Positions 42,371-50,430 of a DNA stretch of 64,000 nucleotides are shown piece by piece. The DNA is taken from positions 1-64,000 of the forward strand of contig NZ_JAJCXB010000022.1 in assembly GCF_020564935.1 (NCBI RefSeq). The letters run 5' to 3'. The DNA is from Streptomyces pinistramenti. Its GTDB lineage: Bacteria; Actinomycetota; Actinomycetes; Streptomycetales; Streptomycetaceae. The notes beneath the pieces were generated by a model. The model saw only the letters and a program-made list of their open reading frames with translations, searched no databases and was not told where the DNA came from. A program made the position numbers and the translations under genes. The first letter of the stretch is position 1. Every line of letters starts with the position of its first letter.

Positions 42371-44307
42371 CAGATCACCGGTATCCCGTCGGCGGTGACA
42401 TAGCCCACCAGCGCGACCTCCGCGCCGCCGATGGCGACGTTGCCCGGCGCCAGGATCTGGAGGGCCGCGCCCGCCATCAGGTTCGCCTCGGCCCCGGCGG
42501 CCATCTGCAGCATCCCGCCCACGTCGATCATGCCAGCGCCGGCCGCGTTCAGGTTGAAGATGCCGCCTGCCGTCAGGCCCAGCTCGGCACCGCCCTTGAC
42601 GGACATCGCCCCGCCCGCCGTGAGGCTCATGGCGCCGCCCGCGGTCAGGTTCATCACGCCGCCCGCTTTCAGACTCAGGTCCGCGCCGGCATCGACGGAC
42701 ACCATTCCGGCGCCCTTGATGCTGACCGTGCCCGCGCTGTCCACCGTGATCTCGGTCTTGGTGCGGTCCAGTTCGACGGTCAGCCGGTTGTCGCCGGTCC
42801 GCAGCCGTACCCCGCGCTTGCGGCGGCCGGTCTTCTGGCTGAGCAGGTCCAGGCGGTTGTTCTCCCGGTCGGCGACGGTGTGCCGGCTGGCCTTCCCGCT
42901 GATCCGGTCGTGCAGCGGCACGTCGTTCACGTCCGGCTTGTCCTTGCCGTTGTAGAGGCCGCCGATGACGTACGGATGGTCCAGGGCGCCGCGGTCGAAC
43001 GCCACCAGCACCTCGTCCTTGACGTCCAGCGGGACGATGCTGCCGCCCTCGACGCCGCCCAGCTGCACGGTGCGCGTCCAGTCACTGACGTACGTGTCGT
43101 CGAGCCAGGGGAACTGCAGCTTCACCCGTCCCTGCTTCAGGGGGTCCTTCACGTCCGTCACCACCGCGTTGGCCACGCTCGGCAGCCGCGGCGAGGCCGA
43201 GGTGCCGCCCGACGCCACGCCGTACAGGGACCGCCACTGCCGTCCGCTGACGGTCACCCAGGTCTCGTAGTGCCGGCCCGATTCGAAGACGTGCCGGACG
43301 GCGGTCGCGGTGTACTTGCCCTCGAAGGGCTCGCCGACGTCGGTGAGGGTCACCGGGAGGTCGGGGCGCAGCTTGGGCGCGCCGCGGACGGTGACCTCCA
43401 ACTCGGCGAAGGACGCGGTCACATCGTCGGCCAGCGAGTCCGCCGCCCGCTTGACCTGCGTCTGCTCGTCGTAGGGCGTGGCCGTCTCGACCAGGGTGCT
43501 GGCCTTGAACGCCTTGGCGGCCTTGCCGGGTGTGATGCCGATCCCGAAGCCGGGGTTGCTCGTCGCCGGAGCCTTCGCGGTCAGGGGCTTCTTCGCCTTG
43601 ACGTCCCAGCCGCGCGCCTCGACCTGCGGGACCTGGTCGGCCGCGGTGACGGCGGCCCGGCAGCGCAGGATGTCGGTGCCCGCCTGCAGCACGTACGGGC
43701 TCCTGTCGCCCGGAGTGCTCTCCGGCGGTGCCCCGGACGCCCGGTCGGGGCTGACGAACTGGAACTTCCCCTTCTCGTCGAGGAACATGATCCGCTCGTT
43801 CTCGTCGGCGAGACGGCTGAGGAAGTCCCAGTCGGTGATGTTGTCCTGGGTGATGAAGTCGTAGGCACCCTTGGTCGGTTCGATCTTCCCGATCCCGATG
43901 CCGCTCTCCTTCACCAGCTTCCGCACGATGGCGGCGGCGGTCATCTTCGCGTATCCGGTCACCCGCCGCTGCCGGAGCATACGGTGGCCCAGGTCGTAGC
44001 CGCGGACGACGGTGAAGGTGCCGGTGCCGTCGTAGTCCGTCTCCAGGCCGGTGACCTCGCCGGTGATCAGCGGGTCCTGGGCCCCCTTGCCGTCGGCGAT
44101 GGGCGCCAGCTTGATCCGGGTGCCGAGCTTGATGCCCGCCCTGCGCAGCAGCTGCCGCTTCGGATCGCGGAAGGTCAGCTGGAACGCTCCGGGCACACCG
44201 GCCCCGAGGTCGACCCAGGCGCCGGTGAGCAGCGGCAGGAGCGGGGACGGCAGCGGGCTGCCGCCCACCGTGACGTGGATGACGCTGGAATAGGAGACTC
44301 TGGGCAT
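42370..44307 (-). CDS. eCIS spike/baseplate hub, VgrG-like (gp27-gp5 fusion)
   Basis: 645 residues. The gp27-like hub spans about 1-370 (AGVPGAFQLTFRDPKRQLLR, DLGHRMLRQRRVTGYAKMTA, NITDWDFLSRLADENER). The OB-fold of gp5 is around KDPLKQGRVKLQFPWLDD and SIVPLDVKDEVLVAFDRGALD. A C-terminal beta-helix spike begins near RLTVELDRTKTEITV and is built of GGAMSLTAGG-type repeats. It overlaps the gp25-like gene upstream and the LysM gene downstream. No C-terminal effector domain is fused; the protein ends in YVTADGIPVI, and no separate PAAR gene is evident. Confidence 0.94.
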   Translation of the reverse strand: MPRVSYSSVIHVTVGGSPLPSPLLPLLTGAWVDLGAGVPGAFQLTFRDPKRQLLRRAGIKLGTRIKLAPIADGKGAQDPLITGEVTGLETDYDGTGTFTVVRGYDLGHRMLRQRRVTGYAKMTAAAIVRKLVKESGIGIGKIEPTKGAYDFITQDNITDWDFLSRLADENERIMFLDEKGKFQFVSPDRASGAPPESTPGDRSPYVLQAGTDILRCRAAVTAADQVPQVEARGWDVKAKKPLTAKAPATSNPGFGIGITPGKAAKAFKASTLVETATPYDEQTQVKRAADSLADDVTASFAELEVTVRGAPKLRPDLPVTLTDVGEPFEGKYTATAVRHVFESGRHYETWVTVSGRQWRSLYGVASGGTSASPRLPSVANAVVTDVKDPLKQGRVKLQFPWLDDTYVSDWTRTVQLGGVEGGSIVPLDVKDEVLVAFDRGALDHPYVIGGLYNGKDKPDVNDVPLHDRISGKASRHTVADRENNRLDLLSQKTGRRKRGVRLRTGDNRLTVELDRTKTEITVDSAGTVSIKGAGMVSVDAGADLSLKAGGVMNLTAGGAMSLTAGGAMSVKGGAELGLTAGGIFNLNAAGAGMIDVGGMLQMAAGAEANLMAGAALQILAPGNVAIGGAEVALVGYVTADGIPVI

Positions 44308-45059
44308 CAGGAGGTCACCTCCTCGACGGCGGGCAGGATGAGTTCGGTTCCGGGCGCGATCCGGGACGGGTCGTCGATGCCGTTGGACTCGGCGATCACC
44401 CGCCAGGTGGTGGCGTCCCCGTATTCCCGCCAGGCCAGCGACGGCAGCGAGTCACCCGCGACCATCCGGTGCACGCGCCGCGCGGTGAGCGCGCCGGACG
44501 TCGGGTTCTGCCCCTTGGTCTTGTTGGGGATCTCGCGCATCTGGACGTGGCAGGTGGCCCGGATCGGCACCCCGGTGGTGCCGAACAGCGTGTAGTTGGC
44601 GTCCACGGACGCGACGTACGCGGTGAAGCGCGCGGTGGAGAAGGCTCCCCACTGGAAGACCACCCACGGCGTGGACGGCTGCTTGGCGGCGATGCTCGCC
44701 GAGGTCACCTCGCAGCAGGAGAACAGCGCTTCGACCTTCTTCAGCACGTCGTTGGCGTTCGGGTCGTCGGACGAGTCGAGGAAGACGTCGATGCTCAGTT
44801 CGCGGGGATCGGGGCCCATGAACTCCGGAGGCACACCGTCGCGCACCGCCGGAGCCGGGGTGGTCTTCCAGTCCGCGCGGCGGCTCAGCGAGAGCTGGGA
44901 CGGGTTGAAGTCGAAGCTGAACGTCTTCATCAGCGCGCCGGGCGTGGTGCTCTCACCGATCGGTGGCTCGTGGATGGCGAGCGAGGCACGGACCAGGCTC
45001 TTGCCCGCCCCGCCCTTGCTGCCGCCGCCGCTGCCGCCCTTGCCTCCTGACGTGGCCAT
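44307..45059 (-). CDS. eCIS LysM-domain tube/baseplate connector
   Basis: 250 residues. The N-terminus is Gly/Ser-rich and polar (GGKGGSGGGSKGGAGK), followed by the CIS-tube domain (FDFNPSQLSLSRRADW, PRELSIDVFLD, VDANYTLFGTTGVPIRATC). The C-terminal LysM motif (HRMVAGDSLPSLAWREYGD ... NGIDDPSRIAPGTELILP) corresponds to T4 gp53-like proteins that hold the tube to the hub. The ATG at 45059 shares a base with the preceding stop. Confidence 0.92.
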   Translation of the reverse strand: MATSGGKGGSGGGSKGGAGKSLVRASLAIHEPPIGESTTPGALMKTFSFDFNPSQLSLSRRADWKTTPAPAVRDGVPPEFMGPDPRELSIDVFLDSSDDPNANDVLKKVEALFSCCEVTSASIAAKQPSTPWVVFQWGAFSTARFTAYVASVDANYTLFGTTGVPIRATCHVQMREIPNKTKGQNPTSGALTARRVHRMVAGDSLPSLAWREYGDATTWRVIAESNGIDDPSRIAPGTELILPAVEEVTS

Positions 45060-45496
45060 CAGGCACCTCCCGCATCCGTGAAGCCGTGGTGGGTGATCTC
45101 CAGGACCTCGGTGGCGACACCCGGGTTCGCCGGGTCGAGCGAAGGACCCTGCCAGCGGACCGGCAGCACGTCGATCAGCCCCCAGCGGGCGACCAGTGAG
45201 CCGTCCGCGCGCAGCGCGGCGATCTGCGCGGTCGGGCGCTTGACGCCGGTGGCGACCGAGGAGATCCAGGCCGCGACCTTCGACGTGTCGGGAGTGAGCG
45301 GGCGGGTCAGCCGGATGCTGGAGAAGGTGACACGGGAGGGGAGCTGCCACACGAAGCCGTTGTTGCCGCCCTCCTGGTGGTGCTCGACCTCCACCTCGGA
45401 CGACAGCCCTTCGCAGCCGTTGAAGTACCCCAGACTCTCGCCGTCGATGGTCAGGGTGAAGAAGATGGTGGATCCCGGGTCGAGATCGCTGGGCAT
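45059..45496 (-). CDS. eCIS tube-initiator/tail tube-like protein (second gp19-like)
   Basis: 145 residues, beta-rich, phage tail tube (gp19/Hcp-like) family: FFTLTIDGESLGYFNGCEGL, EVEHHQEGGNNGFVWQLPSR, SIRLTRPLTPDTSKVAAWI. Distinct from the main tube at 49844-50287. Its place beside the LysM and VgrG-like genes suggests the adaptor between the tube and the spike. A short 75-bp gap separates it from the very large disordered-protein gene upstream. Confidence 0.9.
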   Translation of the reverse strand: MPSDLDPGSTIFFTLTIDGESLGYFNGCEGLSSEVEVEHHQEGGNNGFVWQLPSRVTFSSIRLTRPLTPDTSKVAAWISSVATGVKRPTAQIAALRADGSLVARWGLIDVLPVRWQGPSLDPANPGVATEVLEITHHGFTDAGGA

Positions 45497-45571
45497 CGGG
45501 GACGGCCTTTCGTGTTCGGGCTCGGGTGGTCTGTGAGGTCCGGGGATCTGCCGCCGGGCGCTCGGCCGCGG

Positions 45572-48500
45572 TCAGCGGCGCGGGTCGCGGAGTCTGCCGA
45601 TGCGCTCCCGGTCCAGGCGGAGTTCGATTTTCAGTCGCGGCACCAGCGAACCGATCAGACGGTGCACCAACTCATCCAATTGACCGTCCGTCAGTTTCCG
45701 GGCGTCGAAAGCGTCGGCACCCCGGGCACCCGAACCGCCCTGGCGGCTCCTGCCCTTGGTCCCGCCATTCCCGCCACCCCTGCCGCGGTCCCCGCCCCTG
45801 CCCTGACCCTCGTCCTGGTCCTTGCCGAACGCTGCGCGGGACGTACGCGTCGACGTCCGGTGCGCAGGTGTCTGCGACTCCGGAAGCCGCTGGACGGCCG
45901 GGCCGGTCGGCGCGGGCGCCGCGGTCGGGAGCGGGAGCGGGAGCGGTGGCATGGAGCGAGCGGCCGGAGCCGGTGGCACTGCCGCCGGTGGCGTGGCGCT
46001 GCTGCGCTGCACGGGCAGGGTCAACGGAGCCGGGGGAGCGGATGCGCCGAGGCGGGTGGGGGGTGCGGAGGGCGGCCCTGTGCGTGCGGGCCCGCCGCTG
46101 GAGAGGGCTCGTCGTCGCACGGGGGCGCCGTCGGACTGCCGGGCGCCGGTCGGCGGGGTGGCGGGGGTGGGAGTCGAACCGATGCGTACCGGCCGGACTG
46201 CGGCACCCGAGGGGCCGGTGGGGGCGGGCCCGGAGGGAAGGGGCGCCGAGGCAACGGGCGCTGACGGAGCGGGTGTTGTGGGGAGGGACGCGAACGGGGT
46301 CGGTCCCGTAGGCGCGCTGCTCCTGGAAGGGCCGGTTCCGGCCGGTGAGGTGAGGCGCTGCACCAACGGCCTTGCGGCGGCCGCTCCGCCACCTGCCCGG
46401 ACACCGGAAGGCGCCGACGGACCTGCCCCGCCCGGGATCCCGGCTCCCGCAGGCCGCCTCGAAGCGGCACCCCCGCTCGTGGTCCCCGGCAGCGCGGGCC
46501 CGCTTCCCTGAGCCACCGGCACAGGCGCCACTGCGGTGCGCTGTGCCACCGGCCCGGCCGACGCGGAACGGTTCCCGGCAGGACGAGCCGGAGGCGCGGC
46601 CTGCCCGGTCGGGAGGCCGGTGCGGACGGTGGCGCCTGGGGTGTTGCCGGTCGGCCCGGGACGTGGCGAGGCGGGCGCGGGGGTACGGCGGAGCGGCACG
46701 GCCGTCGGCGTACTGCGCCGCTGCACGGGGGTACGGCTGGGCGCGGCGGTCGGCAGGACGGGCGCCAACGGCCGGGCCGAGGACAGGGGGAGGGTGGCTG
46801 CCGCCCTGCTGCTGACTGTGGGCGTCTGCGCCTCCGCCTGCGGGGTGGCCGGGCCGGGCTCTGCATGTACCGGCACGTTCCCGGCGTTCGGGGACGCTGA
46901 CGGACCGGAAGGCCGCGCACCGCCCGCCTTGGTGGTGGGCGATACCGCCCGCTGTGCCGGGAGGGCGCGGCCGGTCGCAGCGCCGAGAGCGGGACGCAGC
47001 GGCACCGTGGCCGGACCGGCAGCCCGGGAGGATCCCGGGCCGACGGCGGGTGAGCCGGTTCTCGGCGCGCCCGCCGTCGGACCGGGGGACAGGGGCTTCC
47101 CGACCCCCACGGCACGCTGAATCGACGGCTGCCCTGATACCGGTACGGGGCGCTCGCCGGCTGATGTCACGCCTGCTGTGGACGCCGCGGGAGAGGCGGG
47201 TGGTACGGAAGGCGTGTGGGATGTTGCTTCAAGTGCAGGGGGCGCGACCGGAGTTGATGAGGGCGAGGTCGCGACCGGAGAGGACGGCGGGGTTGTCGTG
47301 GCCGGTGCCGACGATGACGGTGCCGACGGCCGGCGTACCGCATCGGAGGCGCGTACGGGGTGCCCCGCGGAACCCGGACCGACGGATCCGTTGCCCGGCG
47401 GCCGTCCCGCACCGCTGCCGGCCACCGAGCCGGACGCGGCACCGGAACGCGACGCATCGCCGGACACACCGGATCCACCAGCCGTACCAGGCACGCCAGA
47501 CCCTCCGGACCCACCAGGTGTCCCCAGCCCGCCGCGGGCCGTGGATCCCGGCTGCTGCGGCGCGCTGCTCGGCGTACGGGTGGCCGGGGCGCCCGGGGAC
47601 GCCACCGATCGCTGTACGGGGGCGGATCCGGGGCCGGGCGCGGGCGTCGGGCGCCGCGTGCCGGCGGTGGAGGGCGTGCCCAGGGCGGAGCCGCGCGGGG
47701 TGTGGCGGGTCGTGCCGGGGGCGGTGGCGGCCGGACGGGTCAGCGGTACGGCGCTCTTGCCGGTGTGCGCGTCGGGGCCCTGGGCGACGGGGCGTGCGTC
47801 CGGGAGCGGCGTGGTCAGCGGGGCGCCCAACAGCGGGCGCCTGCGCGGCTGTCCGGGCGTACGGTCACCGGCCGCCGCCGTGGCGTCGGGCCCGGGATCC
47901 GGGGAGGAAGGGGCGGCGGCCGGGGAGGTGCGCGGGGACGGCGTGCCGTCCGCCGGCGCGCCGAGCCCGGCCCGCGCCGCTGCGGGCCCCGGTACCGCGG
48001 GCCCCGGTACGGGCTCCGACGCCGCGCGGGTACGCCGCTGGACCGGAGCCGTCGCCGGTGCCGTCGCGGGCGCGTCCTGGGAGGACGGCGCGAGCGGCAG
48101 TCGGGCGGGGTCCGGGGCCGGGCCGGGGGAATAACCCGGCCCCGGAGTCATGGGGGCGGAGGCTGCGCGGACGGCGCGCTCCACCGCGAGAGGCACGTCA
48201 AGACCGGCCCCGACGGGGCGGGACGGCGCCGCGGGAGCTGACGGACCGGACAGAACGCCAGGGACGGACGGAACAGCGGGTGCATCCGGGCCGGACGAGA
48301 CGGCGGGCGTGGACGGAACGGCGGGGGCGGATGGAACAGGGGAAATGGACGGAAGGGCGGGGGCGGACGGAACGTCAGGTGCGCCCCGGCCGGAACCGGA
48401 CGCTCCGGCCGGACCGTCCGCCCCCGGCGCCGCCGCATCCCGTGCCGAGCCCGCCGAGCCGGCCGGAGCCGTCGGCCCGCCCGTGGCACCAGGACCCGGG

Positions 48501-49210
48501 CTCGCCGGACCGGCCGTCCGGCTCGCCGGCTTCGGCGCCGCCGTACCGGCTGCCACCGTCGGCAGTGCCCGCCGCTGTACCGCGGGCGATGCGGGTGCCG
48601 TGGTCAAGGTGGCGGGGCGGGCGGTTCGTACGGCGCCGGACGGGACCGGCGCGACCCGCGGCCCCATCGGCCGGCGGACCGGCAGCGAGGCGCCCGCCCC
48701 GGCGGACGCGGCAGCGACCCCGGCACCGGAGCCGACCGGGCCGGAGACACCCGTACCGGAGCCGACCGCACCGGCACCTGAACCGACCGAACTCCCCGTC
48801 CCCTCCAGGGAACCAGGCTCAGCGGACGGCTGCGGGGCTGCCACGGGCAGGGTCAGCGACGGCAGGTCGAGTGCGGCCGACGGGCCCGTCGACGGGGTGA
48901 GCAGGTCCTTGACCAGTCCGCCGGGTCCGCCGTCGAGGACCGCGTGCGACAGCGTCCCGGTGAAGGACGGGTTCTGCCAGGTGGTCAGCGAGGCGCTGAA
49001 GCCGGGGTCGGCGACGTGGCCCGGCGTGCGTGCGGCGGACGCCCGCTGGATCGGCGGCAGCCCGGCCCAACTGCCCGGCCCCCTGCCCTCCGTGGCGTGC
49101 GGCTCGGCCGTCGCCCGCGCCGGGTCGTCGGCAGCCGGTGTGCCGACGGCCTCGGATGCCGCGTCGCGCGGGGCGTCCGGCCGGCCGCGCAGCCTGTCGA
49201 GGAGTCCCAT
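45572..49210 (-). CDS. 1,212-residue intrinsically disordered eCIS-locus protein
   Basis: Almost entirely Pro/Ala/Ser/Thr/Gly-rich, with short ordered ends. The N-terminus begins MGLLDRLRGRPDAPRD, then LPPIQRASAARTPGHVADP and FSASLTTWQNPSFTGTLSHA. The C-terminus reads KLTDGQLDELVHRLIGSL to RLDRERIGRLRDPRR. In between, the motif PVQRR or a close variant (VQRRA, VQRS, PIQRA) recurs many times. The coding frame is supported by start/stop overlap with the 52-residue gene before it and by conserved ends. Function unknown: candidates are a tape-measure-like ruler, a docking scaffold or an effector carrier. Length fits ruler proteins, but composition is not coiled-coil as in usual tape measures. Confidence 0.82.
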   Translation of the reverse strand: MGLLDRLRGRPDAPRDAASEAVGTPAADDPARATAEPHATEGRGPGSWAGLPPIQRASAARTPGHVADPGFSASLTTWQNPSFTGTLSHAVLDGGPGGLVKDLLTPSTGPSAALDLPSLTLPVAAPQPSAEPGSLEGTGSSVGSGAGAVGSGTGVSGPVGSGAGVAAASAGAGASLPVRRPMGPRVAPVPSGAVRTARPATLTTAPASPAVQRRALPTVAAGTAAPKPASRTAGPASPGPGATGGPTAPAGSAGSARDAAAPGADGPAGASGSGRGAPDVPSAPALPSISPVPSAPAVPSTPAVSSGPDAPAVPSVPGVLSGPSAPAAPSRPVGAGLDVPLAVERAVRAASAPMTPGPGYSPGPAPDPARLPLAPSSQDAPATAPATAPVQRRTRAASEPVPGPAVPGPAAARAGLGAPADGTPSPRTSPAAAPSSPDPGPDATAAAGDRTPGQPRRRPLLGAPLTTPLPDARPVAQGPDAHTGKSAVPLTRPAATAPGTTRHTPRGSALGTPSTAGTRRPTPAPGPGSAPVQRSVASPGAPATRTPSSAPQQPGSTARGGLGTPGGSGGSGVPGTAGGSGVSGDASRSGAASGSVAGSGAGRPPGNGSVGPGSAGHPVRASDAVRRPSAPSSSAPATTTPPSSPVATSPSSTPVAPPALEATSHTPSVPPASPAASTAGVTSAGERPVPVSGQPSIQRAVGVGKPLSPGPTAGAPRTGSPAVGPGSSRAAGPATVPLRPALGAATGRALPAQRAVSPTTKAGGARPSGPSASPNAGNVPVHAEPGPATPQAEAQTPTVSSRAAATLPLSSARPLAPVLPTAAPSRTPVQRRSTPTAVPLRRTPAPASPRPGPTGNTPGATVRTGLPTGQAAPPARPAGNRSASAGPVAQRTAVAPVPVAQGSGPALPGTTSGGAASRRPAGAGIPGGAGPSAPSGVRAGGGAAAARPLVQRLTSPAGTGPSRSSAPTGPTPFASLPTTPAPSAPVASAPLPSGPAPTGPSGAAVRPVRIGSTPTPATPPTGARQSDGAPVRRRALSSGGPARTGPPSAPPTRLGASAPPAPLTLPVQRSSATPPAAVPPAPAARSMPPLPLPLPTAAPAPTGPAVQRLPESQTPAHRTSTRTSRAAFGKDQDEGQGRGGDRGRGGGNGGTKGRSRQGGSGARGADAFDARKLTDGQLDELVHRLIGSLVPRLKIELRLDRERIGRLRDPRR

Positions 49211-49368
49211 CAGCCCTCCGTCGATGCGCGTGTGACGAGGGAGGCGATCTCCTCGGCGTAGCGCCGCCGGTCGCGGTGTTCGAGGTCCAGGATGTCCTCC
49301 AGACTCCAGTGGAAGTGGTAGGCGACGTACGCGATCTCCTCGTGAATACGGTCGGCCGCGTACGTCAC
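49210..49368 (-). CDS. Small conserved eCIS protein (DUF6760-like), 52 residues
   Basis: Short gene: GTG at 49368 overlapping the preceding stop (GTGA) and TGA at 49210-49212 overlapping the next ATG. The product reads MTYAADRIHEEIAYVAYHFH, then WSLEDILDLEHRDRRRYAEE and IASLVTRA, predicted helical. The position between the assembly protein and the disordered protein matches a tiny gene seen in other Streptomyces eCIS loci (from memory, DUF6760). It resembles the small second product of phage tail-assembly chaperone pairs (gpG/gpGT), which load the tape measure. Confidence 0.85.
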   Translation of the reverse strand: MTYAADRIHEEIAYVAYHFHWSLEDILDLEHRDRRRYAEEIASLVTRASTEG

Positions 49369-49844
49369 GATTCCCCCAGGCGGCTCCCGCCCAGCTCCAC
49401 CTCGAACGGCTGCTCGCAGTGCGGGCAGGTCACTCCCGCCCTGGTGTGTCCCTCGGCGTTGACCTGACGGTAGAAGTCCTGGAGGAAGGCCAGGTCGGAG
49501 GCGAACATGTTCTCCACGACGCCGTCGTGCACCTGGGGCAGCGTGCCGAGCCGGGTGATCACCCGGCCGAGCAGCACCACCGACAGGTAGGCCGGGTTCT
49601 CCTGCACCCTGATGTCCCGCAGCGGGACCAGTTCGTCCCGGGCGGTCGCCAGCCGCATGGAGCCGCTGCGGTGCACGGTGCCGGAGTCGTCGACGTAGCC
49701 GCGCGGCAGCTCGAACGCGAACTCGGTGCGCAGGCGCTGCGGTTCGGGTTCCGGCTCCGTGGCCTGCGGCACGGACCCGGGGGTCTCGTCCGTGGCGGCG
49801 GACGGGCCGGCCGCCACGGACGAGCGGGTGGTCGTACGACGCAT
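49365..49844 (-). CDS. eCIS tail-assembly-like protein with a CxxC zinc-type motif
   Basis: 159 residues. The ordered part begins FAFELPRGYVDDSGTVHRSG and continues ARDELVPLRDIRVQENPAYL, then VVLLGRVITRLGTLPQVHD; it ends with VTCPHCEQPFEVELGG, a two-cysteine ribbon half. It is like phage tail-assembly proteins (gp24/gpE-type) that regulate tube polymerisation. The start shares bases with the main tube gene's stop (TAATG). It lies next to the tiny helical gene, suggesting they act as a pair. Confidence 0.85.
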   Translation of the reverse strand: MRRTTTRSSVAAGPSAATDETPGSVPQATEPEPEPQRLRTEFAFELPRGYVDDSGTVHRSGSMRLATARDELVPLRDIRVQENPAYLSVVLLGRVITRLGTLPQVHDGVVENMFASDLAFLQDFYRQVNAEGHTRAGVTCPHCEQPFEVELGGSRLGES

Positions 49845-50287
49845 TACTCGATGACCAGTTCTTCGAAGGTGATGGTGACGCTCTCGGTCAGCGCGGAGGC
49901 TTCGCCGGCCTTGACCGTGCTGGTGTCGACCTTGCTGCACCAGGCGTTGCGCATGTTGTAGCGCTTGACCGGGTTGTTCATGTAGTCCATCACCATGATC
50001 GTGGCGTTCTTGCGGGCCATGTCCATCTGGCCGTTGACCGACTGCGTGATCCACTGGTTGAACGCCGCGGACTGGGTCATACCACGCACGACGGTGCAGG
50101 TGCCCGCCTTCTTGACGCCGGGCAGCTTCTTCGTGACGGGCTTGCCCTGGCTGGAGACCTGCTGGTACTCGATGACGTCCTGCTCGATGCTCAGGCCGCT
50201 GACCTCCTGGAGGTACTCGACCATGACGCCGTCGATCTGGAGGCCGAAATTGTGTGAGGTGAGGGAATCACCGGGCTGAAGGCTCAT
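49844..50287 (-). CDS. eCIS main inner-tube protein (gp19/Hcp-like)
   Basis: 147 residues, the standard length for inner-tube subunits. Typical sequence: SHNFGLQIDGVMVEYLQEVS, TCTVVRGMTQSAAFNQWI, KNATIMVMDYMNNPVKRYN and ESVTITFEELVIE. It should stack as hexameric rings inside the sheath. It follows the sheath gene by 143 bp, the only real gap in this part of the operon, and a hairpin lies there. Expressed together with the sheath, it should be one of the most abundant products. Confidence 0.95.
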   Translation of the reverse strand: MSLQPGDSLTSHNFGLQIDGVMVEYLQEVSGLSIEQDVIEYQQVSSQGKPVTKKLPGVKKAGTCTVVRGMTQSAAFNQWITQSVNGQMDMARKNATIMVMDYMNNPVKRYNMRNAWCSKVDTSTVKAGEASALTESVTITFEELVIE

Positions 50288-50318
50288 GAGGCGCTGTCCG
50301 TCCCTTTACTGACGCGGT

Positions 50319-50340
50319 CCGTCCGTCATGGCGGACGGAG
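50319..50340 (-). other. Hairpin between the sheath and tube genes
   Basis: TCCGTCCG (50319-50326) and CGGACGGA (50333-50340) form a perfect 8-bp stem with a 6-nt loop in the 143-bp sheath-tube gap. In the mRNA it lies 31 bp upstream of the tube start. It may be an attenuator or a processing/stabilising element that sets the sheath-to-tube ratio. Confidence 0.55.
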
Positions 50341-50430
50341 AAGTGGTGAAGTGGGGTTAAGCGAAGCGGAGTTGGCGCGGGCGGGCCGGTGTACGGCGCG
50401 TCCGCGGTGCGGGGCCGGGCGGCCGGCCCG

